From the NCBI GenBank assembly GCA_049841275.1, contig JASGDN010000009.1:1-64000 (forward strand): DNA of 64,000 bases. The letters run 5' to 3'. The position numbers and the translations under genes are program-made. Positions 1 to 8,319 of this stretch are shown here, piece by piece (within the stretch, counting starts at the first letter, position 1; each line of letters begins with the position of its first letter). Under the pieces are notes generated by a model. That model was not told the DNA's origin and searched no databases. It was given only the letters and a program-made list of their open reading frames with translations. Origin of the DNA: JASGDN01 sp049841275 (GTDB taxonomy: Bacteria; Chloroflexota; Chloroflexia; Thermomicrobiales; UBA6265).

Positions 1-24
1 GCCCTGCACCACGTGGTGCAGGGC
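1..24. terminator. Perfect 24-bp palindrome at window edge
   Basis: The first 24 bases form an uninterrupted perfect inverted repeat (gccctgcaccac followed by its exact reverse complement). It has no T-tract, so it is either the hairpin end of a gene lying outside the window or a symmetric protein-binding site. Context is cut off by the window edge. Confidence 0.45.
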
Positions 25-120
25 CTCCCCGGTTGTGATGCTCGGGTGGATATCCGCCCATGGTTCGAGAATCTTCCGGGCGCCGCAACACAGAGAAGAA
101 GCCATGTCATTCCGCGCTCT

Positions 121-147
121 GTACTGTAGGGGCATGCCCGGCAGTAC
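121..147. repeat. Nested inverted repeat upstream of YCII-like gene
   Basis: GTACTG (121-126) pairs with CAGTAC (142-147) around an inner gggcatgccc-type palindrome. It lies about 60 bp before the start of the first gene. It may be a transcript hairpin or an operator; no further evidence separates the two. Confidence 0.35.
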
Positions 148-208
148 ATGGTGCCACGACGGCAACGCGCACGAACCGCGCTTGGTAGCCACGACAGGGG
201 GAATGGAC

Positions 209-547
209 ATGACGCGATACCTGATTTCGTTCGATGACGGTTCGATGCACATCCCTGCAGGAGACTGGGAATCCGTCGGCGAAGCCTCGCACGCGGTCGT
301 GCGGGAGGCCAAGGAAGCGGGCGTCTGGATCTTCGGTTGCGGGATCGAGCGCCAGCAGGCGAGCATTGTCGCGACCGACGGCACGGTGACCGATGGGCCG
401 TTTCCGGAGACGAAGGCCGTCGTTGGCGGCTTCTCGCTCATCGAAGTGCCTACACGCGAGAAGGCGCTGCAGTGGGCGGCCCGGATCGCCGCCACCTGCC
501 GGTGCGCGCAGGAGGTGCGGGAGATCATGTATGACCCGGAATCCTGA
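209..547 (+). CDS. YCII-related domain protein
   Basis: A protein of about 112 aa resembling the YCII/DGPF family of small alpha-beta dimeric proteins. The visible hallmark is the stretch TDGPFPETKAVVGGF near the middle, the DGPF-E-KE-type motif of this family, followed by a short helix and a Cys-rich end (TCRCAQE). Members are often encoded near ECF sigma factors, but none is seen here. I chose the ATG at 209 because AGGGGG lies about 8 bases upstream; the ATG at 203 is too close to it. The biochemical role is unknown for most members; the next gene is an unrelated reductase-like enzyme. Confidence 0.75.
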   Translation: MTRYLISFDDGSMHIPAGDWESVGEASHAVVREAKEAGVWIFGCGIERQQASIVATDGTVTDGPFPETKAVVGGFSLIEVPTREKALQWAARIAATCRCAQEVREIMYDPES

Positions 548-615
548 TCCCACAGACGAACCGTCTCTTCCGATCGTGATGCTGACGTCACCATCATTCA
601 CCCAAGGGAGACATC

Positions 616-1311
616 ATGGCTCTGGTTCGCGTCAATAACTTCGCCATTTCGCTCGATGGTTTCGGCACCGGCGAGGGCTACACCATGGAGTCGCCGTTTG
701 GGCACGCTAGGGAACGCCTGCATCAGTGGATGTTTGCCACCAGGTTCTGGCATGCGATGGTCGGAGAGCCGGGAGGCACCCTCGGGATCGACCACATCCT
801 TGCCAGTGAGCATGGCGTCAATTTCGGGGCCGAGATCATGGGCCGGGGCAAATTCGGGCCGCCCCAGGGAGGCCCGTGGGAAGGCGTTGGAACGGATGAA
901 GAATGGCGTGGCTGGTGGGGGCCGAACCCGCCGTTCCACACCCCTGTGTTCGTAATGACCCACCACCCGCGTCCCTCGATCGAGATGGAAGGCGGAAACG
1001 TGTTTCATTTCGTCGAGGGGAGCCCGGCCGAAGTCCTTGCCCTGGCCCGTAAAGCGGCCGGCGACCTGGACGTGCGCATTGGAGGAGGTCCGGGCATGCT
1101 TCGCGATTTCCTGGCCGCCGATCTCATCAACGTTCTCCACGTCGTGCAGGTACCGATCCTGCTCGGGCGTGGCGTTCGCCTGTGGGATGGTCTGGAAGGC
1201 ATCGAGAATCGCTTCGACATCGAGTCCGTCTCGTCACCGAGCGGCGTCACGCACCTGACGTTCTCACGTCGCCTGGCGAGCGCCGACAGCACATCAGTCA
1301 GTACCCAGTGA
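616..1311 (+). CDS. Dihydrofolate reductase-like (RibD C-terminal domain) protein
   Basis: A 231-aa protein of the RibD C-terminal/DHFR-like fold. It opens with VRVNNFAISLDGF, the first strand and loop typical of this family. It also has GAEIMGRGKFG, the M-G-R-x nucleotide-binding element, and the late segment DVRIGGGPGMLRDFLAADLI, which matches the G-G-(A/G) dinucleotide-binding turn. Such stand-alone domains are NADPH-dependent reductases of uncertain substrate rather than riboflavin enzymes. AAGGGAGA precedes the ATG by about 7 bases. The adjacent MBL-fold gene begins only 11 bp after its stop, so the two may be co-transcribed. Confidence 0.85.
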   Translation: MALVRVNNFAISLDGFGTGEGYTMESPFGHARERLHQWMFATRFWHAMVGEPGGTLGIDHILASEHGVNFGAEIMGRGKFGPPQGGPWEGVGTDEEWRGWWGPNPPFHTPVFVMTHHPRPSIEMEGGNVFHFVEGSPAEVLALARKAAGDLDVRIGGGPGMLRDFLAADLINVLHVVQVPILLGRGVRLWDGLEGIENRFDIESVSSPSGVTHLTFSRRLASADSTSVSTQ

Positions 1312-1322
1312 ATGAGATCAGC

Positions 1323-1958
1323 ATGACTCACATCGCAACTGCCACCACCTCGATGGCCATCGCGCCGATCTTCGTTGCCGACCTGCTCGCCGGGGATGAA
1401 CGGATGCCGGTCTACGTGCATGTCATCGACCATCCCGATGCGCGCGTGCTGGTCGACACCGGTATGACGGAGCTGCATCCGGCAGTGGCCGACATGGATC
1501 CCCGCATCCAGCCACTCAACAAACAGGACCTCGACCTCGCCAGCATCGACATCGTCGTCAACACCCACCTGCACTTCGACCACTGTGGCGGCAACCACCT
1601 CTTTGCCGGCAAACCGATCTATGTCCAGCGCCGGGAGCTCGACGACGCACGGAGCAAGGACGACTACACCATCCGCGCGTGGGTCGATGCGCCCGGTGTG
1701 CGGTACGTGCCGGTCGACGGCGAATTCGAGCTGCTTCCCGGACTCCGCCTCGTCCCGGCGCCAGGCCACTCCGACGGGATGCAGGTTGTCGTGGTCGAGA
1801 CTGGCGAACGCCCGGTCGTTGTCGGTGGCGATGTGGCCGTCTGGCTCGGCGAGCTTGACGAGCCGCACACCGAAGGCCAGCTGCGCGTGCGTGCGCTCGA
1901 CCCCGACCTGGTCTGGCTTACGCACGAGCACAAGCCTTGGCGCCCCCGCATCGGCTGA
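1323..1958 (+). CDS. MBL-fold metallo-hydrolase, AHL-lactonase-like
   Basis: A 211-aa metallo-beta-lactamase-fold hydrolase. The zinc motif THLHFDHCGG (H-x-H-x-D-H) is intact, with further ligands likely at PAPGHSDG, GGDVAVW and LTHEH. Layout and length match N-acyl-homoserine-lactonase-type members. The precise substrate cannot be read from sequence, and many family members act on other lactones or thioesters. The ATG at 1323 is preferred on homology; a GTG at 1308 overlaps the stop of the upstream reductase-like gene. No clear Shine-Dalgarno is seen, so translational coupling is possible. Confidence 0.82.
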   Translation: MTHIATATTSMAIAPIFVADLLAGDERMPVYVHVIDHPDARVLVDTGMTELHPAVADMDPRIQPLNKQDLDLASIDIVVNTHLHFDHCGGNHLFAGKPIYVQRRELDDARSKDDYTIRAWVDAPGVRYVPVDGEFELLPGLRLVPAPGHSDGMQVVVVETGERPVVVGGDVAVWLGELDEPHTEGQLRVRALDPDLVWLTHEHKPWRPRIG

Positions 1959-2142
1959 GAGGGTGTCAGGGCGAGAGTGTGGACAGAGAACGTACCGGTC
2001 GTTTTGCGGAACCGACCGCGTGTCTGCCTGCAAAACGATCGTAGTGTCTATCCGGATTCGCTATAGTGCCATCCTGAAACTGGGCGATCCGATCGTGCCC
2101 ATCACGGGCGTGGTGATCGGGACCGGGAGTTCCCCGACGGCA

Positions 2143-2704
2143 TCAATGGGGCAGGGGGAACGTCTTCGATCGGGTGACGACGACCGATGCTCTGTCGGCC
2201 TTGGGCGGCAGGATGTGCGCGGGGATATCCCCAAGCCGCTGATCGTCCGGGCATTCGTCTTTCCATCTGTTTCGATCAGCACGACTGCACCATCGGGCAG
2301 CCCGAGGATCGTCGCATCGGGGAAGAGGGTCTGCCATCGTGCGATAGGGTAGAGCCCGAAGTGTGGTGCGACGACGAGATTCGGTAGCCATCCGAGCAGC
2401 GGCTCAATGCCCGATGGCTTTGACGCCGAACCAGCAGGTACAGCCCGCCCCCCAGACCATTGCGCCAGCACTTGACGATATCGATTGGAATGCCATGGCC
2501 AGAAAACTGGCGTGCCATGATCTTCACCTGAGCCGGTTCTGGTGTTTTGAGCGGAGTCTGCAGCACGACAAGGTGCACTGGGTCATTGCGCTGTCGAGGG
2601 AGCCTTGCAAGGATACGGTGAAGCAGGAAGGGAAGGGCGGGCTCTGGTGTGGTGCTATAGAGAATCAGTGCCCCGATAGCGGCTGGCGGTAACACGGCCG
2701 GCAC
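2143..2704 (-). pseudogene. Disrupted uncharacterised protein gene (two frameshifts suspected)
   Basis: Protein-like sequence runs through three successive minus-strand frames. The first, from a GTG at 2704, reads through GALILYSTTPEPALPFLLHR and GGGLYLLVRR. The second has LLGWLPNLVVAPHFGLYPIARW and then LPDGAVVLIETDGK. The third ends with DIPAHILPPKADRASVVV and a stop at 2143. Joined, they give about 185 aa; I do not recognise the family. Shifts would lie near 2400 and 2230. The remainder of the 1959-2745 gap shows nothing else. This may be gene decay, consensus error or chance open frames. Confidence 0.33.
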
Positions 2705-2745
2705 CTTTCTATCAGGCCACGTCGTGGGGGCTGAATGTTGCGCGT

Positions 2746-3555
2746 CTACCTGCTGCCCAGGTCGTCATCGGACTCGAGATCCGGGTCGTCGCGGTCGGGT
2801 TCGGTGATCCCGGATTTGCCCGGACCACGCATCAGCGAGGCACCGCGCCGCCAGCTGATCTTCTCCACGCCGCCCACCTCGTGCAGCCGGTTCACGAAGG
2901 CCAGCACATCGTCCTGCGACGATGCCTGTACGGTCAGTTCCACGTTCTCCGCCTTGCCCGATCCCTTGCGGTCGAACTCGATCGCACGCAGGCGCGTTCC
3001 GGTTCCGGCCAGTGTTTCCTGGATGACCGGAAGCAGCAGGAATGCCGAGGTCGTGGTGATCAGGATGCGGTGCTGGATCGCCTGATGACGGAAGAGCTGG
3101 CGCTCGATCGGGCGCAGGCCGCCTTGTACGAGCAGGATGAACGCCGTCCCCATGACCGCCGGGACGTAGAGTCCGCTGCCCGCCGCCAGGCCGACTCCGG
3201 CAACTGCCCAGACGCTGGCGGCCGTAGTGAGGCCGCGCACGACGTTGCGCCGCATGAAGATCACACCGGCGCCCAGGAACCCAACCCCGCTCACAACCTG
3301 TGCCGCGATGCGACTGGGATCGAGCGCCGCCGCCGCATCGCTGTTCGGAACCGGGAACCCGTAGGTCGAGACGATCATGATCAGCGCCGAGGCGACGCAG
3401 ACGAGGGCATGCGTCCGCATACCGGCGGCGCGCTCCAGCCGTTCGCGTTCGATCCCGATCAGCAGGCCGAGCATGGTGGCGAGCGCCAGCCGTCCGACCA
3501 TGTCCCAGAAGCTGAGATCGCCCCAGTTCATGTGTTCAGCGAAGTCGAACCACAC
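2746..3555 (-). CDS. MgtC/SapB family membrane protein
   Basis: A 269-aa inner-membrane protein. Its N-terminal two-thirds is the MgtC/SapB domain. Markers are GRLALATMLGLLIGIERE with the conserved E-R-E, RTHALVCVASAL, and QVVSGVGFLGAGVI followed by RGLTTAASVWAVAGVG. About five hydrophobic segments are visible. The last 90 residues look like a soluble ACT-like domain (ITTTSAFLL...VELTVQASSQDDVLAFVNRLHEVGGVEKISW) and end in an acidic tail. MgtC relatives are linked to Mg2+ limitation and control of membrane ATP synthase; transport itself is not established. The start is GTG at 3555 with GGAGGG 6 bases upstream. Confidence 0.88.
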   Translation of the reverse strand: MWFDFAEHMNWGDLSFWDMVGRLALATMLGLLIGIERERLERAAGMRTHALVCVASALIMIVSTYGFPVPNSDAAAALDPSRIAAQVVSGVGFLGAGVIFMRRNVVRGLTTAASVWAVAGVGLAAGSGLYVPAVMGTAFILLVQGGLRPIERQLFRHQAIQHRILITTTSAFLLLPVIQETLAGTGTRLRAIEFDRKGSGKAENVELTVQASSQDDVLAFVNRLHEVGGVEKISWRRGASLMRGPGKSGITEPDRDDPDLESDDDLGSR

Positions 3556-3594
3556 GAGGTGCCCTCCATGGCGGGAAAGATAGTGGAAGCAGAG

Positions 3595-3634
3595 GCGGCG
3601 TGAAAGCCGGTGCAGTCACTGGCTTTCACGCCGC
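3595..3634 (-). terminator. Terminator hairpin after sugar ABC operon
   Basis: A perfect 14-bp stem (GCGGCGTGAAAGCC and its complement, arms 3595-3608 and 3621-3634) with a 12-base loop. It lies 26 bp past the stop of the last permease gene and just before the MgtC-like gene. The T-tract is weak, as is usual in this GC-rich genome. Confidence 0.75.
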
Positions 3635-3659
3635 TATCGATCGTGCCGCGCCGGATGGT

Positions 3660-4577
3660 TCAGCCCTTGAACCCCGACGAGACGAAGGTGGAGATGATCT
3701 GTTTCTGCGCGAGGGCGTAGAGCACCAGCGGGGGGAGCACGGCAATCGTCGCCGTGGCCATCATCGGTCCCCACATCTGGGCGGCTTCGGCATTCGCGGT
3801 GAAGAACTGCATGCCGGTTGCCAGGGTCTTTGCATTGAAGTCGTTCAGCACTAGCAGCGGCCACAGATACTGGTTCCACGCACCCAGGAACGACAGGATG
3901 ATGACCACGGCAATCGCCGGGCGCACGTTCGGCATCACGATCTGCCAGAGGAGCTTGATCGTCGATGCGCCGTCGAGCCGTCCTGCGTCGAGCAGGTCCT
4001 GCGGTAGCGTGAGGATACTCTGGCGCAGCAGGAAGACGTAGAACGCGGTGGCGGGCAGCGACGGGATGATGACGCCGACCCATGAATTCAGCCATCCGAG
4101 CCGCGAGACCATGATGTAGTTCGGCACCACGGTGACGATGCCCGGCACGATCATGGTGGCGAGCACCATCGCGAAGAGGAGCTTGTCGCCGCGGAACTTC
4201 AGGCGCGAGAAGGCGAACGCGGCGGGCACGCTGATCGCGACCTTGCCGAGCGTGGTGAGCACGGCGATGCCGAAGCTGTTCCACATCCAGTGCGCCACCG
4301 GGAAGTAGGTGAACGCATTGGGGAAATTCTTCAGGGTCGGCGAGGTCGGGAACAGGCGAAGGTCTTTGGTGAAGACCTCGTCGGCCTGCTTGAAGGCCGT
4401 ACTCACCATCCAGAAGAAGGGGAAGATCGTCAGGAGGCAGAGCACGATCACGACGAGGTGAATGGCCAGCTTCCCGAGCCGCGAGCGCATCGCGGCGCCA
4501 CTGGATTCCTGCTCGGAGATGCCGCCGGCGTGATCGATGCCGATGCCCGTCGGCGTCGATTCGCTTCTGCTAGCCAT
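3660..4577 (-). CDS. Carbohydrate ABC transporter permease (MalG/UgpE type)
   Basis: A 305-aa integral membrane permease of the CUT1 sugar-transporter family. About six hydrophobic segments are seen after a hydrophilic N-terminus of 35 residues. The EAA loop that docks to the ATPase is visible as LLDAGRLDGASTIKLLWQIVMP, and the C-terminus ends with the family-like VSSGFKG. It overlaps the partner permease gene by 8 bp, indicating translational coupling. No ATPase gene is in this operon, so a shared MsmK/UgpC-type ATPase elsewhere is presumably used. Substrate is inferred from the neighbours as a polyol or glycerophosphodiester rather than a simple sugar. Confidence 0.9.
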   Translation of the reverse strand: MASRSESTPTGIGIDHAGGISEQESSGAAMRSRLGKLAIHLVVIVLCLLTIFPFFWMVSTAFKQADEVFTKDLRLFPTSPTLKNFPNAFTYFPVAHWMWNSFGIAVLTTLGKVAISVPAAFAFSRLKFRGDKLLFAMVLATMIVPGIVTVVPNYIMVSRLGWLNSWVGVIIPSLPATAFYVFLLRQSILTLPQDLLDAGRLDGASTIKLLWQIVMPNVRPAIAVVIILSFLGAWNQYLWPLLVLNDFNAKTLATGMQFFTANAEAAQMWGPMMATATIAVLPPLVLYALAQKQIISTFVSSGFKG

Positions 4578-5541
4578 AGTGAACGTGCCTTTCGACGAAG
4601 CGGAACTGGAGCCAGGTGAGCAGTGCGGTCGCTAGGAAGACGATCACGGCCACGGCACTGGCGGCGCCGATCTGGAAGTACTGGAATCCCTGTTGATACA
4701 GGTAGTAGATGATGTTCGTCGTCGATTCGAAGGGACCGCCATCGGTGAGGACGTTGATCGCCCCGAAGACATCGTCGTTCACCGAGATGACCGTGGTGAC
4801 GAGCACGAAGAAGAAGGTCGGCGTGATCAGCGGGAAGCGGATGGTTCGCATCAGTTGCCAGTTGGATGCGCCATCCAGGCTTGCCGCCTCGATGTAATCG
4901 TTCGGCACCGCCTCCAGCGCCGCCATGTAGAGCAGCAGGTGGAATCCCAGCGTCTTCCACGTCGCGACGATGATGATGGCCCAGATGGCGGTATCCCGGT
5001 CGGAGAGCCAGCGGATGCGCTCGATGCCGAACTCGATGAGAACCTTGTTCAGGACGCCCTGCAGCGGGTTGAAGATCCACAGCCACATGACCGCCGCGAC
5101 GGAATAGGCGATGACGGTCGGCGAGAAGAGCATGATCCGGTACGCCGACTGCGCGCGAGCCTTGCGGATCGGCCAGAGGAGCAGGGCGAGGCCGAGCGGC
5201 AGGAAGACCTGGATCGGGACGAGGGCGAGGAAGTAGATCCAGGTTCCATGCAGCGCCTGGATGAAGCGAGGATCGTCGGGCAGGCGCGTGAAGTTGTCCC
5301 AGCCGACGAAGGTCTTGTTTGGGCGGACGAAATTCCAGTCGAAGAAGGAGAGGTAGAAGGAATAGATCAAGGGCCAGTAGATGAAGATCGCAATGAGGAT
5401 CAGGAGTGGAGCGACCAGCAGGTATGGCGTGATTCCCTCGCGGAAGCGATACCACGACCACGGCCGACGGCTTTGCAGGGCCGTCGGAGCAGACGCATCG
5501 CTCGAGGGTGGTGCATCCATCTTGTTGCGTGCGAGCGCCAT
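4570..5541 (-). CDS. Carbohydrate ABC transporter permease (MalF/UgpA type)
   Basis: A 323-aa CUT1 permease. A hydrophilic N-terminus is followed by PYLLVAPLLILIAIFIYWP, the first membrane segment and the typical P-Y-x-F/L motif of this subunit. The EAA loop reads YIEAASLDGASNWQLMRTI. About six membrane segments are visible. It pairs with the downstream overlapping permease gene. Start at the ATG 5541 with AAGGA about 10 bases upstream. A strong hairpin separates it from the upstream binding-protein gene, a common device for making more binding protein than permease. Confidence 0.9.
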   Translation of the reverse strand: MALARNKMDAPPSSDASAPTALQSRRPWSWYRFREGITPYLLVAPLLILIAIFIYWPLIYSFYLSFFDWNFVRPNKTFVGWDNFTRLPDDPRFIQALHGTWIYFLALVPIQVFLPLGLALLLWPIRKARAQSAYRIMLFSPTVIAYSVAAVMWLWIFNPLQGVLNKVLIEFGIERIRWLSDRDTAIWAIIIVATWKTLGFHLLLYMAALEAVPNDYIEAASLDGASNWQLMRTIRFPLITPTFFFVLVTTVISVNDDVFGAINVLTDGGPFESTTNIIYYLYQQGFQYFQIGAASAVAVIVFLATALLTWLQFRFVERHVHYG

Positions 5542-5579
5542 ACGAGTTCATTCCTTAAAAAGAGCGACGGGTGAAACGG

Positions 5580-5614
5580 GGTGAGCAGCCGGATGTCCAA
5601 TCCGGCTGCTCACC
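5580..5614 (-). promoter_or_regulatory. Intercistronic hairpin between binding-protein and permease genes
   Basis: A perfect 15-bp stem (GGTGAGCAGCCGGAT and its complement) with a 5-base loop sits in the 89-bp gap between the binding-protein stop and the permease start. In comparable operons such stems protect the upstream mRNA segment or partly terminate transcription, raising binding protein over permease. That role is inference here. Confidence 0.65.
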
Positions 5615-5630
5615 TGACTGACGAAGGGTC

Positions 5631-6944
5631 CTAGCCGACGAGTGCGGACAGTTGGCTCTCGGCCTCGGAGACGCCCTCATCGACCGAGATGTCGTTTGCC
5701 CACATCCGCTCGACGAAGGTCGCCCAGGTGGTCTGCATTTCCAGGCCGCGTGCGCCCGGCCAGTTGGTCTCGGGGATCAGGCCGGCCTCGAACTGGGTGT
5801 AGGCCGGCTCCTGCCCATCGAGCTTCGGGAAGTCATGGGTGGAGATGTTGATGTAGCCGGTCTGGTTCCAGATCTTGTACCCCTCTTCCGAGGTGCAGAA
5901 GGTGAAGAACTCCCAGATTCCGGGGTAGTGCGACTTGTCCTGGGCGTAGACCCCGATGAACGAACCGCCGGTGGACGCGATGCGCGGCTTGTCCCCGAAG
6001 GTCGGCCACGGTGCGGTGCCGAGCTTGAACGTGCAGTCGGTCGTGAGTCCCTTCAGCGAGGCAACGCTGGAGATCATCACCGCCGTGGAACCCGCCACGA
6101 AGTTCGGGCGCATCTCCTTGCTGGTCGAACGGTCGTAGAGACCGTCCTTGTCCAGGTCTGCCACCATCTGCATAGCGGCCTTCGCTTCGTCGGAGGTGAA
6201 GCCGAACGTGCCGTCGTCGTTCACGATACGGCCGCCATTGCACTGCACCAGGGTCTGGGCTGGCCAGTCCTTGTTGTAGGTGAAGGCAATCACCGGATTG
6301 CCGCCCAACGCATCCTTCAGCTTGGGCGCCGCAGCCTTGAAATCGTCCCAGGTCTTCAGGGCGGTAGCGGGGTCGACGCCCGCCTTTTCGAAGATATCAG
6401 CGTTGTAGTAGAAGATCGGCGTGGAGAGTCCCCACGGCAGGCCGAGGATGCGCTTGTCCCGGGTGACGATGGCGGTGGCTTCCGGCTTGATGTTGCCGAG
6501 CACGGCATCGACGTTTTCACCGCCAATCGTTGCAAGGTCGATCACGCCAAGGCCCTCATCGGCGTAGTTCAGGTTCGACCACGGGGTGATGACGAGATCC
6601 GGACCATTGCCGGCCGCGATATCGGCCTGGGCCTTCTGCAGCACCTCGGCATACGCGGTGCTGGGGGTCTGGCTGTCGATGACGGTTGTGGTGCTCTGCG
6701 CGTTGAAGGCGTCGATCACCTGGATCATCGGCGCCGGCGACGAGGCGGGCGTCCCGCCCGGAGGGGTGCCGAAGATATGGTAGAAGGTGATCTTCTGCTT
6801 GCCGTCCTGCGCGCGCTGGGCCGGGGCCGATGAGACGGCTGGGGCGGCGCCAGTGATCGCCGGTGCCAGGGTCGCGGCGGCCGCGGCTCCGGCAACGGTT
6901 CCTGCGGCGGAACCGACGAACGAGCGGCGAGTGTGCTTGACCAT
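5631..6944 (-). CDS. Sugar-type ABC transporter substrate-binding protein, Tat-exported
   Basis: A 437-aa extracellular solute-binding protein of family 1. The N-terminus MVKHTRRSFVGSAAG carries the twin-arginine motif followed by an Ala-rich hydrophobic stretch, so export by Tat is likely. There is no obvious lipobox Cys. The mature part starts KITFYHIFGTPPGG and contains GNGPDLVITPW and LGLPWGLSTPIFYYNADIFE, standard family-1 segments for ligand capture and domain hinge. I chose the ATG at 6944 because AGGAGG lies 8 bases upstream; longer upstream reading frame has no such site. It is the first gene after the SorC regulator and feeds the two permeases downstream. Confidence 0.92.
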   Translation of the reverse strand: MVKHTRRSFVGSAAGTVAGAAAAATLAPAITGAAPAVSSAPAQRAQDGKQKITFYHIFGTPPGGTPASSPAPMIQVIDAFNAQSTTTVIDSQTPSTAYAEVLQKAQADIAAGNGPDLVITPWSNLNYADEGLGVIDLATIGGENVDAVLGNIKPEATAIVTRDKRILGLPWGLSTPIFYYNADIFEKAGVDPATALKTWDDFKAAAPKLKDALGGNPVIAFTYNKDWPAQTLVQCNGGRIVNDDGTFGFTSDEAKAAMQMVADLDKDGLYDRSTSKEMRPNFVAGSTAVMISSVASLKGLTTDCTFKLGTAPWPTFGDKPRIASTGGSFIGVYAQDKSHYPGIWEFFTFCTSEEGYKIWNQTGYINISTHDFPKLDGQEPAYTQFEAGLIPETNWPGARGLEMQTTWATFVERMWANDISVDEGVSEAESQLSALVG

Positions 6945-7056
6945 GCGGTATGTCCTCCTGGACCGGGCGGCCATGCCCGTCATCCGTAGCGTCGATGCTC
7001 CCAAATCGTTCGAGCACGCGGTGAGCGATGGGCAGCGCCTGCCCACCAGACTGTTC

Positions 7057-8049
7057 CTATGTCCGGGCGTAACTCGCCTCGGACGTCCTGGACCCGTTCT
7101 CCGGTCCGTCCAGCACCGCCATGGCCCCGGCATCGTCGATGACGAGGGTGTGGACGAGCTGGCCAACGAGCGCCGCCCGGATCGCTTCATGACGGGCACT
7201 GCCGGTCGTGACGGCGATCACCTCGGAGCTGCGGCGCAGGGTTTCGAGTTCGACGCCAATGACCCGTTCCTGCAATGGCGAGCGACATTCACGACCACGG
7301 GCGTCGAAGAAGTGGCCGCAGATCTCGCCCACCGCGCCCGTGGCGCGCAGGGTTTCGAGGTCGGCGATCGAGAGCACGTTGCGATCGGCGAAGACCGAAT
7401 CGACCAGCGTGCCGATGCCGACGATGGAGATGTCGAGGGTGGGGAGCTTGCTCCAGACCGCGCGAATCTGGCTGTGCGAAAGCAGGAGGTCTCGGCTGCG
7501 CGCGTCGTCCATGAAGGCGGGGGCGTTGATTGTGTGGAAGGAGCCATGCAGGCGACGGGCCAGCGTGCGCGCGAGTTCGGAAGCATCGACGCTGCTCGGG
7601 GTCGAGCCGATCGTGCCCATGAGCTGGACGACCTCCGGAGCGGAATCGGTTCGCTGCGGCTGGGGATCGATGAAATGGATCATCTGGCCGATGGTGCGGC
7701 CGCCAGCGACCCCGATGGAGCGTGCGTCGCCAAGCCAGGCCGCCACGATGTTCGCGGCGAAGTAGCCCACGGCGCGCCGGGCGTTGCCCGGTTGCCCATC
7801 CAGGCTGCGCACGACGACGGCGCGCTTCAAGCCGAAGCGATCGATGAGCGCCCGTTCGAGGTGCGTATCGCGCGGATCGTAGTCGTCCACCGAGATCCGC
7901 ACGACGCCGCGCTCCCTGGCTGTCGTGAGCAGCCGGGAGACGGTGGAACGCGAGACACCGAAGATGCTGGCGATCTCGCTTTGTCCCAGCCCATCGAGAT
8001 AGTACATCCGGGCAACGGATGCGAGCATGGCGCGGTTCGACTCGGCCAC
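7057..8049 (-). CDS. SorC/EryD-type transcriptional regulator
   Basis: A 330-aa regulator. Residues 1-55 form a helix-turn-helix (YYLDGLGQSEIASIFGVSRSTVSRLL), and the rest is the SorC-type sugar-binding domain (GVAGGRTIGQMIHFI, VVQLMGTIGS, DISIVGIGTL). The effector domain is related to phosphosugar isomerases and usually binds a phosphorylated intermediate. Known members include SorC, DeoR of Bacillus and EryD of erythritol catabolism. The start is GTG at 8049 with GAGGGAG about 10 bases upstream. The upstream gap carries a perfect 6-2-6 palindrome that recurs near the dehydrogenase and phosphatase genes, so the protein probably controls both blocks. Confidence 0.9.
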   Translation of the reverse strand: MAESNRAMLASVARMYYLDGLGQSEIASIFGVSRSTVSRLLTTARERGVVRISVDDYDPRDTHLERALIDRFGLKRAVVVRSLDGQPGNARRAVGYFAANIVAAWLGDARSIGVAGGRTIGQMIHFIDPQPQRTDSAPEVVQLMGTIGSTPSSVDASELARTLARRLHGSFHTINAPAFMDDARSRDLLLSHSQIRAVWSKLPTLDISIVGIGTLVDSVFADRNVLSIADLETLRATGAVGEICGHFFDARGRECRSPLQERVIGVELETLRRSSEVIAVTTGSARHEAIRAALVGQLVHTLVIDDAGAMAVLDGPENGSRTSEASYART

Positions 8050-8169
8050 TGGACAGGACTCCCTCGCCGGGTGTGGCCACCTGGCGGCCTTCTCCGGCGT
8101 GTTGCGGACGACGTTGCGTCCCTAACGCTACGAAGCTGCCCGAGACGCGTCAATCGAGAAACGGGTGTT

Positions 8170-8183
8170 TGCACATGTGTGCA
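8170..8183. promoter_or_regulatory. Predicted operator TGCACA-TG-TGTGCA
   Basis: A perfect 6-2-6 inverted repeat lies in the divergent gap between the SorC regulator and the phosphodiesterase gene. Three close relatives occur between the dehydrogenase and HAD phosphatase genes (12879, 12967, 13095). It is the best candidate for the SorC-protein binding site. Confidence 0.6.
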
Positions 8184-8319
8184 GTGACAAGTGTGCGTCA
8201 TCTTGTCGCGTGGATGGGTAAAATCGGGATTAAATTCTGGGCAGGTTGAACGGATTCCGAGTCCTTGCGCGGCGCATGCGCTGGATCGCCCTCCGAGGGG
8301 CATGGACGAAAGGGTTTCG

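Noticed and set aside
50..110. tRNA-like string ggttcgagaatc near the left edge
   Set aside because: It differs from a T-arm and no acceptor stem or anticodon arm can be paired around it.
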